NCBI RefSeq assembly: GCF_000717175.1
Contig: NZ_JNYD01000038.1
Span: 1-64,000 of the forward strand
Length of the DNA: 64,000 nt
Source of the DNA: Pseudonocardia autotrophica
GTDB taxonomy: Bacteria; Actinomycetota; Actinomycetes; Mycobacteriales; Pseudonocardiaceae
Direction: 5' to 3'
The translations under genes were made by a program, and so were the position numbers. A model generated the notes under the pieces. The model searched no databases. It was not told the origin of the DNA and saw only the letters and a list, made by a program, of their open reading frames with translations. Shown one piece after another: positions 1-8,109 of this stretch (within the stretch, counting starts at the first letter, position 1; every line of letters begins with the position of its first letter).

Positions 1-129
1 CCGCGCTACGTGCTGGTGGTCGACGAGTTCCCGATGACCGTGACCGGCAAGGTCCGCAAGGTCGAGATGCGGGAGAAGTCCGTCGGCATCCTCGACCTCC
101 ACGAGGCGGCGTCCGTCCGCAACGCCTGA
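1..129 (+). CDS. AMP-dependent acyl-CoA synthetase/ligase, C-terminal end only
   Basis: The window opens inside a gene; 42 codons and a TGA stop remain. The fragment has the C-terminal signature of the adenylate-forming ligase superfamily: a hydrophobic strand and then PMTVTGKVRK, where the lysine after TG is the residue that contacts the acyl-adenylate in this family. Acyl-CoA synthetases of the FadD/AcsA type end this way, usually 20-50 residues after the motif, as here. The substrate cannot be told from the fragment. A 40-base near-perfect palindrome follows a few bases after the stop and probably ends the transcript. Confidence 0.85.
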   Translation, partial: PRYVLVVDEFPMTVTGKVRKVEMREKSVGILDLHEAASVRNA

Positions 130-135
130 CCGCTC

Positions 136-175
136 GTGAGTGGCGATGATCGCCAGAGCGACTATCGGCACTCAC
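136..175. terminator. 40-base imperfect palindrome after the ligase
   Basis: Outer arms GTGAGTG and CACTCAC pair perfectly, and further in CGAT/ATCG and TCGC/GCGA also pair, so almost the whole 40 bases folds into one hairpin with two mismatches and one wobble. There is no T-tract, as is usual in high-GC actinobacteria. It sits 6 bases after the stop, so a terminator role is likely; a dispersed intergenic palindrome is the alternative. Confidence 0.6.
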
Positions 176-360
176 AGGGCGGGCGCCGAACGACGGTGCG
201 CGGGCCGGTTCGCGCGACTAGGCTGGGGACAGCGCGTCCCGGTGTCGCTCGGCGAGCCCACCACCCGTGTGCGGCGGACCAGGGAACCCGGGGCGCGTTC
301 GTCGTGCGCGGGGCGTACGGCGGGGATTGTGCGGTACCGAACGAGGAACGGGTGAGCAGG

Positions 361-747
361 GTGCCGACCGGCAGGGTCAAGTGGTACGACGCCGAGAAGG
401 GCTTCGGTTTCCTCTCCCAGGACGGGGGCGAGGACGTCTACGTCCGGAAGGCCTCGCTGCCTGCGGGCGTCGACGCGCTCAAGGCCGGGCAGCGGGTCGA
501 GTTCGGCATGGCGGAGGGCCGGCGCGGCCCGCAGGCGCTGTCCGTGCGCCTGGTCGAGTCGCAGCACTCGGTGGTCGAGGCCAAGCGCCGCCCGGCCGAG
601 GAGCTGCACGGCCTCATCGAGGACATGATCAAGCTGCTGGACTCGCGGGTGCAGCCGGACCTGCGCCGCGGCCGCTACCCCGACCGCAAGACGTGCAAGC
701 TCGCGGCCGAGGTGGTGCGGGCCGTGGCCCGCGACCTGGACGGCTGA
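361..747 (+). CDS. Cold-shock domain protein with C-terminal extension
   Basis: 128 residues. Residues 1-65 form a cold-shock (OB-fold) domain: [20 protein letters not shown] holds the RNP1-like KGFGFL, and the RNP2 region reads EDVYVR, a slight departure from VFVH. Such domains bind single-stranded RNA or DNA and act as RNA chaperones in the cytoplasm. Residues 66-128 are an extra charged helical region not found in the 67-residue CspA type; the mycobacterial CspB-like protein (Rv0871) has the same plan. The GTG at 361 fits the family start ([10 protein letters not shown]). A GTG at 352 with GAGGA four bases upstream is a real alternative that would add three residues. Stands alone, ended by the hairpin at 778-803. 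Confidence 0.85.
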   Translation: MPTGRVKWYDAEKGFGFLSQDGGEDVYVRKASLPAGVDALKAGQRVEFGMAEGRRGPQALSVRLVESQHSVVEAKRRPAEELHGLIEDMIKLLDSRVQPDLRRGRYPDRKTCKLAAEVVRAVARDLDG

Positions 748-777
748 GCCGGCTGAGCCGGCTGAGCGCCGTGGGCA

Positions 778-803
778 GGGAGTGGTGCTCCGGCACCACT
801 CCC
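778..803. terminator. Bidirectional terminator hairpin between convergent genes
   Basis: Perfect 11-bp stem GGGAGTGGTGC / GCACCACTCCC with a TCCG tetraloop. It lies between the cold-shock gene (plus) and the EthD-like gene (minus) and can serve both. Confidence 0.8.
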
Positions 804-823
804 CGCACACGGGCGAGGAGCGC

Positions 824-1156
824 TCAGCCCGGCGTGCCCTCCACGGGCTCGCCGAGCGACACGGTGAGGCTCACCCCGAACCGTTCGATGATGTCGCCGG
901 CGCACTGCCGCATCGCGGCCCACTCCGGGGACTTCGTGCTCTCCTCGTACGCCTCCCGGTCCGGGAAGCTCATGATCGCGATCCGGTAGGTGGCGGGCTC
1001 GCCGCCCTCCAACCCGTCCGCGGTGCGCGTCGTGACGATCGAGGACAGGTGGGGGACGGCGGAGGCGCGCGGCACGTGGGTGGCCGCGTAGTAGTCCTCG
1101 AAGGCCGCCTCGTCCTCCGGCTGCGGTGCCGACCAGAACGCGTAGAGGGTGTACAT
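824..1156 (-). CDS. EthD-family dimeric alpha-beta barrel protein
   Basis: 110 residues. It begins MYTLYAFW and continues with a YYAATHVP segment typical of EthD-family proteins (Y-x2-tHvP), then RIAIMSFPDREAYEES and a helix, giving the ferredoxin-like dimeric alpha-beta barrel fold. Family members act in polyketide cyclisation or ether degradation, but most actinobacterial copies have no known substrate, so no reaction is claimed. It lies 56 bases downstream of the GH114 gene on the same strand and may be read from the exopolysaccharide operon, although nothing links it in function. The 11-bp hairpin at 778-803 follows it. Confidence 0.75.
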   Translation of the reverse strand: MYTLYAFWSAPQPEDEAAFEDYYAATHVPRASAVPHLSSIVTTRTADGLEGGEPATYRIAIMSFPDREAYEESTKSPEWAAMRQCAGDIIERFGVSLTVSLGEPVEGTPG

Positions 1157-1185
1157 GCCCTCTGCTTAACAGACGTTCGGCGTCA

Positions 1186-1215
1186 GGGGCAGTGGCATCA
1201 GGGGCAGTGGCATCA
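1186..1215. repeat. 15-bp tandem duplication over a stop codon
   Basis: GGGGCAGTGGCATCA occurs twice without a gap. The second copy includes the stop codon of the GH114 gene (1213-1215), so the duplication appears to have been laid down just beyond the gene end. Confidence 0.7.
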
Positions 1216-2055
1216 GGGACAGGGCTCTCGGGGAACGGTGAGTTCGCGGGGCTTGCGGATCGACTCGAACCCCATCCCCGTGGTCTCGGCGCAGAAGGCG
1301 CCGGTGCCCAGGCCGTACTCCACGTGCAGGACCGGCTTCCCGGCCCGGACGAACGGCTCGAGCTTGTCGCACTCGTCGTACTGGGCGCACTGCTCGTTGA
1401 CGGCGAAGTCGAAGTCCGGCTCCAGCTCGGCGACCTGGTCGAGGTCGTTCTTCAGCCCGATCGTCAGCGACCGTTCGTGCGCCAGCCGCGCGACGAGCCG
1501 GTTGTAGGCCAGCTGGTCCTCCGCGGTCAGGTCGAAGCCCGAGTCGTTGGTCCAGCCGTCGACGTTGTCGGCCTCGACGCCGTCGAAGCCCTTCTCCCGG
1601 CACAGGTCGAACCGGCTGGCGAGGAACGGTTCGAGCAGGTCGGCGCGGCGGACGTCGTACCAGAACTCGCCCGGCCAGTCCGCGAGCTCGGTGCCGCGGA
1701 CCTCGGCGGGCAGGGCGGCGGAGTCGGCGCGCCAGTCCTCCGACGCCCCGACGTTGACGTAGCAGATCACGGTCCGCCCGCCGGCCTTCAGCTCCTCGAC
1801 GACCGACTCCGGGGTGTCGAACAGGTCGATGACGAAGGTCCTGGCCGGCACGGACGTGTCGACGGCGCCCTGCAGCTGGTACTGCCAGCGGGTGTCGCCG
1901 CCCGTCCCCGGCTCCGACGCCGACTCGGGGGTCGCCTCCGGGGTGGGCCCCGACCCGATCGAGCACGCCGCCGACACCGCGATCGAGGCCGCGACGCCGG
2001 CGAGCCTGCGCAGCATCCGCACCAGCGCCGCCCCCTCCCGTCCGGGAGCGTTCAC
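1213..2055 (-). CDS. GH114-type endo-alpha-1,4-polygalactosaminidase, predicted lipoprotein
   Basis: 280 residues from the GTG at 2055, chosen because it overlaps the stop of the preceding gene (GTGA); starts at 2022 or 2016 would also keep the signal. An n-region with RMLRR, a hydrophobic stretch and lipobox SAAC (Cys31) mark an exported lipoprotein; a Thr/Pro/Ser-rich linker follows. The rest is the GH114 TIM barrel: RWQYQLQG start, VIDLFDTP, VICYVNVGA, then GFDGVEADNVDGW with the likely catalytic Asp and, later, AVNEQC with the second acid. GH114 enzymes, such as fungal Ega3, cut alpha-1,4-galactosamine-rich polymers. Last gene of the exopolysaccharide operon, probably trimming or remodelling the polymer at the cell surface. 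Confidence 0.85.
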   Translation of the reverse strand: MNAPGREGAALVRMLRRLAGVAASIAVSAACSIGSGPTPEATPESASEPGTGGDTRWQYQLQGAVDTSVPARTFVIDLFDTPESVVEELKAGGRTVICYVNVGASEDWRADSAALPAEVRGTELADWPGEFWYDVRRADLLEPFLASRFDLCREKGFDGVEADNVDGWTNDSGFDLTAEDQLAYNRLVARLAHERSLTIGLKNDLDQVAELEPDFDFAVNEQCAQYDECDKLEPFVRAGKPVLHVEYGLGTGAFCAETTGMGFESIRKPRELTVPREPCP

Positions 2056-2717
2056 GCGACGACCGCCGATCCGGTCGTGCGCGGCATCCCGTCCCACGGG
2101 TTCGGGAGCCTACGGTCCGTGACGTACCCGTGGTCGACGCCGGCGTGGACCATCCACGAACGGGTGGCCTCGATCATCCCTGCGGGGGTTCCGTGCACCA
2201 GGTGCCACGTCCGGGCCCGGCCGGTCCGGCGCTCGACGGGCCGCTCGGCGCGGTAGGTCTCCCACGACCCCTCGAAGGTCACGACGACGTCGGCGATCTC
2301 CAGGTACCCCTCGTCCGGGCGCACCCCGGGGTTGAACAGCAGCGGCCCGAGTCCGGCGGTGCGCAGGTCGGCCGCGAGCGCGGCGTAGGCGGCCAGGTGG
2401 TCGCGGCCGGACGGCACCTGGTCGGCGAAGACGCCGCGGATGCCGTACCGCTGCGCGTAGGCGCGTGCCTCGGCGACGATCTCACCGGCGGGCCGGGCGC
2501 CGTACGCCGTGTCGACGTACCCGGCCACGACCATGCCCGGGATCTCCGCGAGGTCGGCGCAGGCCCGCCGGTACGCCGGGTCCGTCCCGGTGCCGACGCC
2601 CGACGCCGGGTTGACCACCACGATCCCGACGGCGCCGGCCCGCGCCGCCGCCGTCAGCCCGGCCCAGTCCGCCGCCTCCCGGTCGGGGTGGAAGTAGGCG
2701 GGAACGCCGTCGCTCAT
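2052..2717 (-). CDS. GH135 / spherulin-4 family protein (Sph3-like)
   Basis: 221 residues from the ATG at 2717, which overlaps the upstream stop (ATGA). The whole protein is a spherulation-specific family 4 barrel: VPAYFHP, GIVVVNPASGVG, GYVDTAYG, YGIRGVFADQ, GPLLFNPG, VVVTFEGSWETY. In fungal Sph3 an Asp-Glu pair and a later Glu are needed for cutting GalNAc regions of galactosaminogalactan. Here Asp99 and Glu149 match, but the second acid of the pair is Gln100. No signal peptide is visible, unlike the GH114 neighbour, so it may act inside the cell or leave by another route. Coupled to genes on both sides by 4-base overlaps. Confidence 0.82.
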   Translation of the reverse strand: MSDGVPAYFHPDREAADWAGLTAAARAGAVGIVVVNPASGVGTGTDPAYRRACADLAEIPGMVVAGYVDTAYGARPAGEIVAEARAYAQRYGIRGVFADQVPSGRDHLAAYAALAADLRTAGLGPLLFNPGVRPDEGYLEIADVVVTFEGSWETYRAERPVERRTGRARTWHLVHGTPAGMIEATRSWMVHAGVDHGYVTDRRLPNPWDGMPRTTGSAVVA

Positions 2718-4183
2718 CGGTGGTGGACCGGGGTGCCCGCGTGCCGCCGGACCAGCACGGCGTGCACGACCAGCAGGACCGTCGCGACGGCGCCCTGCCA
2801 GGTGACGGCCGTGACGTCGTCGACGTCGTGGTCGGCGACGAGCTGGAAGGCGAGCAGCGCCGCGACCGCCGCGCCCGTCGTCCTCAGCACCGTCTCGATC
2901 CGGCCGAGCAGGTTGAGGACCATCCCGGAGAAGACCGCCGTGCCCAGGATCAGGTAGTCGACGCCGAGGACGACGTAGCGGATGTCGTCGAGGTCGAACA
3001 GGGCAGCGCTGAGCCCGCCCAGCGCCACGGTGATCGCGGCGAGCGCCGCGGTGAACTGCAGGTGGGCGCGCAGCATGGCCCGGCGCATCCGGCGGGCGAA
3101 CTCCGCCGTGGTCCGGGACCCGGCGAGCAGCCGCGCGGCGAGGGCGCGGTGGTCGTGCAGCAGCGTCTCCGCCACGCCCATGCCGAGCACCAGCGGCAGC
3201 GCGGCGAGGGTGACCGACAGCGGCAGCGAGTCGTAGTTGCTGACCGCGAGCTCGAACAGCGCCGGGTACAGCACCAGCACCGCGATCATCAGCCCGTACG
3301 CGACCTGCAGCACGGCGCTGACGAAGGTGGTGCGCGGGAGCGGCTGCCGGGGCCGCGCCGCCCCGCGGGTGGCCAGCACCGCGAACACCAGCGCCAGCAG
3401 CACGGTCGCGGCCAGCCAGCCGAGCTCCCAGCCGCGGCCGGGCTCGCTCGGGCCGGCGATCGGGGCCGCGATCTCGCCGTCGACCGCGTTGATCAGTGCG
3501 CCCAGGGCCGCCGGCGCGAGGGCGATCAGCAGTCGCGCCTCGTTGCCGGTCATCAGCAGGGTGGCGGCGGAGAGCAGGTACACCGTCTGCCCGACGAGCA
3601 GCGCCACCGTCCCGAGCGTGACCTGCATGGTCATCGTCCAGACCAGCGACCCGAACACGGCGACGACGGCGACCACGGTGGCCAGGGCGGCGCCGGCGGC
3701 GATCGCGCGGCGGAGGAAGCGGCGGGCGGCGGGGACGTCGAGCGCGCCCAGGTAGGACCAGGCGACGTAGCTGACGCCGTAGCCGAGCGCCCAGCTGAGC
3801 GCGAGGCCGCCGATGAGGAGCCCGGACTCGACGTGGTCGCCGGCCGGGAGCAGCGACAGCGCGACCAGCGCCGGGATCGCGTAGAGCAGCCCGCGGAGGT
3901 GGAACCAGGGGCTGGACCCGGGGCCGTGCGGCAGCGCCGGGGCGGGCGGCGGGTCCGCGAGCGGCTCGGTCCGCGGGCGGCCCGCGGTGGCGGCGCCGGC
4001 GTACCCGGCGAGGGCGAAGACGTCCCGGGCGCCGAAGCGCTCCCGGGCCACCCGGTCGTTGATCCCGACGCTCTCCAGCGTCACGGCGACCTCGGCGGGG
4101 TGCGTCGAGGTGGTCGCGGCGTCCGCGAGCTCGGGCGAGAGCGCGGGGCGGCGCGGGCCGGGGGCGTGAGGCGCGCGGCTCAT
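2714..4183 (-). CDS. Polytopic membrane protein, candidate polysaccharide exporter (PelG-like role)
   Basis: 489 residues. The first 95 or so are soluble, Pro/Ala-rich, and contain INDRVARERFGARDVFALAG, a segment I have seen in other actinobacterial membrane proteins. About twelve hydrophobic segments follow (residues 95-480), each 17-25 long, with short loops. It starts by ATGA overlap with the glycosyltransferase stop and ends by ATGA overlap with the GH135 start, so it belongs to the operon. A 12-segment protein next to a PelF-type glycosyltransferase occupies the place of PelG, the inner-membrane partner in Pel export. Sequence similarity to PelG is not obvious by eye, so the transport role rests on topology and context. 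Confidence 0.7.
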   Translation of the reverse strand: MSRAPHAPGPRRPALSPELADAATTSTHPAEVAVTLESVGINDRVARERFGARDVFALAGYAGAATAGRPRTEPLADPPPAPALPHGPGSSPWFHLRGLLYAIPALVALSLLPAGDHVESGLLIGGLALSWALGYGVSYVAWSYLGALDVPAARRFLRRAIAAGAALATVVAVVAVFGSLVWTMTMQVTLGTVALLVGQTVYLLSAATLLMTGNEARLLIALAPAALGALINAVDGEIAAPIAGPSEPGRGWELGWLAATVLLALVFAVLATRGAARPRQPLPRTTFVSAVLQVAYGLMIAVLVLYPALFELAVSNYDSLPLSVTLAALPLVLGMGVAETLLHDHRALAARLLAGSRTTAEFARRMRRAMLRAHLQFTAALAAITVALGGLSAALFDLDDIRYVVLGVDYLILGTAVFSGMVLNLLGRIETVLRTTGAAVAALLAFQLVADHDVDDVTAVTWQGAVATVLLVVHAVLVRRHAGTPVHHR

Positions 4184-6090
4184 CCGGCCTCACCCACCCG
4201 CACCCGCTCCTCCGAGGACCGGGGCGCCGGCGGGCGCACCGGCCCGCGCGGCTTCCCCGCCGGGCGCTGCGCCTGCGCGGGGATCCGGGTGCGGGGCGCG
4301 ACCGGGGCGATCCGCGACGTCGGCGGGTCGAGCGGCTCCGGGACCCGCGCCATCCGGGCGGTCGGCGGGTCGAGCGACTCGGCCACGGCGGTGATCCGTG
4401 AAGTCGGGACCTCCACAGGCTCCTCCTGGGCGGCCGCGACCGCGGTGATCCGGGAGGTGGGCACCTCGATCGGCTCGTTCGGCACGGGGGCCGACGCCGG
4501 GGCCGACGTCGCGGCAGGGACCGCCTCGATCCGGCCGGTCGGGACCTCGACCGGCTCGGCCGGCCCGACGGGCGAGCGCTCCGAGAGCCGCGCGGCCGGC
4601 CGCACCGACACCGCGGGCGCGAGGGCCCCCGCCGGCACGGGCAGCTCCACGCTCGGCGCGCCGGTGTGGGCCGGGAGCGGGCGGCGCTGCGTGAGCGAGA
4701 CGTAGACGGACCGGAAGTTCTCCGCGAACCGCTCCAGGGTGAACAGCTCCAGCGCCCGCCGGCGGCCGCGGCCGGCGAGCTCGTGGCGGAGCTCGTGGTC
4801 GCGCAGCAGCCGGATGCACGCGGCGGCGAAGGCGGGCGCGTCGCCGGCCGGGACGACGAGCCCGCCGTCGCCGACCGCCTCGGCCATCCCGCCGACGTCC
4901 GTCGCCACCGTCGCGCGACCGGACATGGCCGCCTCGATGATCGTGAGCGGCAGCCCCTCGGACCTGCTGGACAGCACCACGAGGTGCCCGCGCCGGAACG
5001 CCTCGGTCACCGGCGAGATCGGGCCCTCGAAGGTCACCGCGTCACCGAGCCCGAGCTCGGAGACGCGGGCCTCGCAGCGCCGCGCGTAGTCCTCGTTGCC
5101 GGCCGGGACGCCGCCGAACAGCCGCAGCCGCGCCGCCGGGATCGCCCGCCGGACCTGCGCGAACGCCGTGACCAGCAGCTCGATGTCCTTGAGCGGGTCG
5201 ATCCGCCCCACGAACGCGATCGTCGGCTCGGCGGGCTCCTCGGTCAGCAGCGGCAGGGCCGCGGGGTCCACGCCGTTGTGCATCGTGCGGACCCGCTCCG
5301 GCGCCGCACCGCCCCGTCGGGCCCACCGGCCGTTGAACCCGGAGACCGGGGCGACGAGGTCGGCGTGCCGGTAGCAGAGCTCGGTGAGCCGCAGGAAGAA
5401 CCGGATCTGGGCGGCGCGGGCGGCGCGGGAGTCCCCGCTGCGCCGGATCGCCAGCATCCGTTCCCGCAGGTAGACGCCGTGCTCGGAGAGCAGCACCGGG
5501 GTGCCGTGCGCCCACTTCGCGAGCAGCCCCATCAGCGCACCCGGCCCGTTGGCCGTCGCGTGGACGAGATCGGTCCGCAGGACCGGCATGCCCAGCGGGC
5601 GCAGGAAGTGCTCCATCAGCTCGGTGACGGCGAGGGCGTCGCCGACCGAGAGCGCCTCGTCGTCCCCGGTGCGGTGCCGGGCCCACACGTCGACGAACAG
5701 GTCGACGGCCCGCTGCCCGCGCAGCAGGGGGACGAGCGGCGTCTCCGCGGCGAGCGCGTGAAGGGCGCGCACGGCGGACTCGAAGCCGGCCGCGGAGTGC
5801 GGGCCGTCGCCCAGCATCGCCTCGAGCAGCTCCTCGTAGGCGATCGCGAAGCGCGACCCGACCGCCCGCGGCACCCGCCGGTCGCGCGGCGGCGGCGCCC
5901 ACAGGCCGATCCGCTGCACCGCCGTCACGTTGTCCGGCACGGTGAAGACGGCGGGCTCGCGCCCCGACCCGGACAGGGCGACGACCTCGAACGAGACCTC
6001 CGGCAGGCCGCGGATCAGCTGCTCGCACCAGCCGCTCACGCCGCCGGACTGGATCGGGTAGGTGCCTTCGGTGACGAGGGAGACCTTCAT
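4180..6090 (-). CDS. PelF-type GT4 glycosyltransferase with repeat-bearing C-terminal tail
   Basis: 636 residues; the ATG at 6090 overlaps the deacetylase stop (ATGA). The start VSLVTEGTYPIQSGGVSGW is the hallmark of PelF-like GT4 enzymes, with a long DUF3492-type insert to about residue 200, then LSEHGVYLRER. The GT-B C-domain has VGRIDPLKDIELL (294-306), and the E-x7-E motif EGLPLTIIE (378-386) that binds the nucleotide. PelF uses UDP-GalNAc/GlcNAc in the cytoplasm to build the polymer. After residue 475 the family domain is over; a 160-residue Pro/Ala tail carries five [VP]PT[SGA]R motifs. No signal peptide. With the membrane protein next door it is the probable polymerase of the operon. 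Confidence 0.87.
   Translation of the reverse strand: MKVSLVTEGTYPIQSGGVSGWCEQLIRGLPEVSFEVVALSGSGREPAVFTVPDNVTAVQRIGLWAPPPRDRRVPRAVGSRFAIAYEELLEAMLGDGPHSAAGFESAVRALHALAAETPLVPLLRGQRAVDLFVDVWARHRTGDDEALSVGDALAVTELMEHFLRPLGMPVLRTDLVHATANGPGALMGLLAKWAHGTPVLLSEHGVYLRERMLAIRRSGDSRAARAAQIRFFLRLTELCYRHADLVAPVSGFNGRWARRGGAAPERVRTMHNGVDPAALPLLTEEPAEPTIAFVGRIDPLKDIELLVTAFAQVRRAIPAARLRLFGGVPAGNEDYARRCEARVSELGLGDAVTFEGPISPVTEAFRRGHLVVLSSRSEGLPLTIIEAAMSGRATVATDVGGMAEAVGDGGLVVPAGDAPAFAAACIRLLRDHELRHELAGRGRRRALELFTLERFAENFRSVYVSLTQRRPLPAHTGAPSVELPVPAGALAPAVSVRPAARLSERSPVGPAEPVEVPTGRIEAVPAATSAPASAPVPNEPIEVPTSRITAVAAAQEEPVEVPTSRITAVAESLDPPTARMARVPEPLDPPTSRIAPVAPRTRIPAQAQRPAGKPRGPVRPPAPRSSEERVRVGEAG
4300..4551 (-). 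repeat. Five short VPT(S/G)RI repeats in the glycosyltransferase tail
   Basis: Residues 514-597 of the glycosyltransferase contain VPTGRIEAV, VPTSRITAV, VPTSRITAV, PPTARMARV and PPTSRIAPV, spaced 14-27 residues apart in disordered Pro/Ala/Glu-rich sequence. The regular Thr-x-Arg core suggests repeated docking or phosphorylation sites; that role is inference. Confidence 0.75.
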
Positions 6091-8105
6091 CGCTGTTCCT
6101 CGGTCGTGGTGGGCAGGGTGAGGGTCCGGGGGCCGTCCACGGCGAACCAGCCGGAGCGGACCGTGCCGTAGGCGTCGCCGAACTCCCCGGCGCCCTCGAC
6201 GCGGGTGCCGGGCGGGGCGGTCAGCGGCACGTCCACGTGGCCGTCCGTGGTCACGTGGACCACGCCGTCGACCACGTAGGCGTCGACGCGGCCCTCGCCG
6301 ACGGCGCGGGCGAAGGCCGCCCGGCCGTTCAGCACGTCCCGGGTCGCGGTCATCGTCGGGACCAGCAGCGGCCGGTCCTCGGTGAACAGCGCGCGGTAGT
6401 CGCCGAGGACGCGCTCGAGGATCGGGTAGAGCGTGCGGTCCTCGGTGAGCTGCGGCTGGTGGACGTAGTGCGGGCGCGGGTCGTTGGCCATGGCGTGCCG
6501 CAGCGCGAGGTCGGCCTCGGCCGGCACCACGACGTCCCGGAACCCGGTGACGGGGTCGGCCGGGGTGATGCAGCTGCCGTCGGCCTCGCAGGTCCCGTCG
6601 CCGCCGTCGGCCAGGGAGGTGGAGATGAAGTTGTACTGGTCGACGGTCTCGGCCTCGGTGGCCGTGTTGAAGTCCAGGTTGATCGGGTGCCGCGGCACGG
6701 TGTTCGCGCCGCCGACCATCCGCTGGTCCGGCTCCGACGAGGCGTCGGAGGCCAGGGTGAGGACGCCGGTGCCGTCGAGCGCGTCGGCGAGGTTCGGGTT
6801 GTCCTCCGGCATGCGCGGCGGCTTCGCGAGCCCGCCGTGCTCGCCGGTGACCAGCTCGGCCTCGTCGATCGGCAGGCCGTGCCGCCGGGCGAAGTCGATG
6901 TTGAGCCGGATCTCGTCGGCGATCGTGCGCTCGCCGACGAACCGGGTCCAGCCGAACAGCGGCACCTCGTCGCACTCCCACGGGGTGACGGAGAAGTCCC
7001 GGATGCACCCGAGGTACAGGTGCGACCAGGTGTGGTTGATCCAGCCGAACTCGCCCTTGGCGGCGACGAGCGCGTCGGTGAGCGGGTCCGCGGCGCCGGG
7101 GGCGGCCGCGACGCTGCCGCTGCCGTTGTAGGCCATGTCCATGCGGAAGCCGTGCCGGCGCTGCCAGTCCACGGCGAAGGCGACGTCGTCGGCGGTCATC
7201 CGGATCAGTGGGCGCGGGCCGACCTCCGGCGGGCAGTCCGAGCCGGCGGTGCAGTTCGCCTCGGGGACCCAGCGCGCGTTGGGCATCAGCACGTCGTCGA
7301 TGTGCACCGCGAACCAGGCCCGCTCGAGACCGAGGTGCACGCCGCGGGTGAGCCACCGGACCATGCCCGGCGCGAGCACCTGGAACTGGGAGGAGTCCGC
7401 CCCGTAGCCGACGGTCAGGACCAGCTCCTCGCGGCCGCCGTCGCTGCGGATCCCCGCCACGGTGAGCCCGCGCGGGGCGCCGGGCGCGTCGACGGTGACC
7501 AGCGGCCGGACGCCCGGGAGCGACCGGGCCGCCTCGGCCCAGCTGTCCGGGTGCGGGCTCGGGTCCTCGAACGGGACGGGACCGCGGGCGTAGCCGAACT
7601 CGGCGCCGAGGGCGTCGGCACCGATCCGGCCGGACAGGCCGTCGAGCGCACCGCGGAAGGCCGGCTCGTCGGTGCCGGCGGCCGGACCGCCCGCCGCGAG
7701 CGCGGAGATCTGCCGGACGTCGAAGCGGCGCTCGAAGGCGTGCAGCGCGGCGAGCTCCGCCGCGGACAGCTCCTTCGGTGCGGGGCCGGGCAGCACGACG
7801 CCCTGGAACTTGGCGCGCGCCCGGCCGTCGGCCCGGTCGGCCAGGAAGGCCGCGTCGATCCGCGGGCGTGCGGGATCGGCCAGGTCGACGACCTGCACCG
7901 GCACGCCGGTGGTGTCGAGCGCGTCGTGGAAGGCCTCGACCTCCCGCGACCCGTTCGTGACGACGAGGACCTGCAGGTCGATCCGGGCGCCGGCGGCCGG
8001 AGGCCGTGCGGAGGCCGGGCCCGTGCCCGCGAGCAGCAGGGCGGTCACGAGCAGCACGACGGAGGCGGCGAGGCCGAGCGGCCGCCGCGTCACTGCGAGG
8101 AACAC
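6087..8105 (-). CDS. Secreted polysaccharide deacetylase (Agd3/PelA-deacetylase-like)
   Basis: 672 residues. A signal peptide (RRPLGLAASVVLLVTALLLA, cleavage after ASA near residue 33) sends it out of the cytoplasm. Residues 40-250 form an alpha/beta region (LQVLVVTNGSREVEAFHDAL) like the non-catalytic domain before the deacetylase of PelA or fungal Agd3. The catalytic part has VHIDDVLMP with Asp270-Asp271, then WINHTWSHLYLG with His358-x3-His362, the metal-binding D-H-H set of NodB-like esterases, and a later GEHGG. Predicted to remove acetyl groups from GalNAc residues, giving a cationic polymer. A start at 8093 (GTGACGCGG) would also keep the signal. Only 4 bases separate it from the epimerase. 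Confidence 0.82.
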   Translation of the reverse strand: MFLAVTRRPLGLAASVVLLVTALLLAGTGPASARPPAAGARIDLQVLVVTNGSREVEAFHDALDTTGVPVQVVDLADPARPRIDAAFLADRADGRARAKFQGVVLPGPAPKELSAAELAALHAFERRFDVRQISALAAGGPAAGTDEPAFRGALDGLSGRIGADALGAEFGYARGPVPFEDPSPHPDSWAEAARSLPGVRPLVTVDAPGAPRGLTVAGIRSDGGREELVLTVGYGADSSQFQVLAPGMVRWLTRGVHLGLERAWFAVHIDDVLMPNARWVPEANCTAGSDCPPEVGPRPLIRMTADDVAFAVDWQRRHGFRMDMAYNGSGSVAAAPGAADPLTDALVAAKGEFGWINHTWSHLYLGCIRDFSVTPWECDEVPLFGWTRFVGERTIADEIRLNIDFARRHGLPIDEAELVTGEHGGLAKPPRMPEDNPNLADALDGTGVLTLASDASSEPDQRMVGGANTVPRHPINLDFNTATEAETVDQYNFISTSLADGGDGTCEADGSCITPADPVTGFRDVVVPAEADLALRHAMANDPRPHYVHQPQLTEDRTLYPILERVLGDYRALFTEDRPLLVPTMTATRDVLNGRAAFARAVGEGRVDAYVVDGVVHVTTDGHVDVPLTAPPGTRVEGAGEFGDAYGTVRSGWFAVDGPRTLTLPTTTEEQR

Positions 8106-8109
8106 CGGT

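Noticed and set aside
2052..4193. A 713-codon open frame spanning the membrane-protein gene
   Set aside because: Its first two thirds are Arg/Pro-rich shadow sequence opposite to the 12-span protein; only the end (from the ATG at 2717) is a real gene, the GH135 protein.
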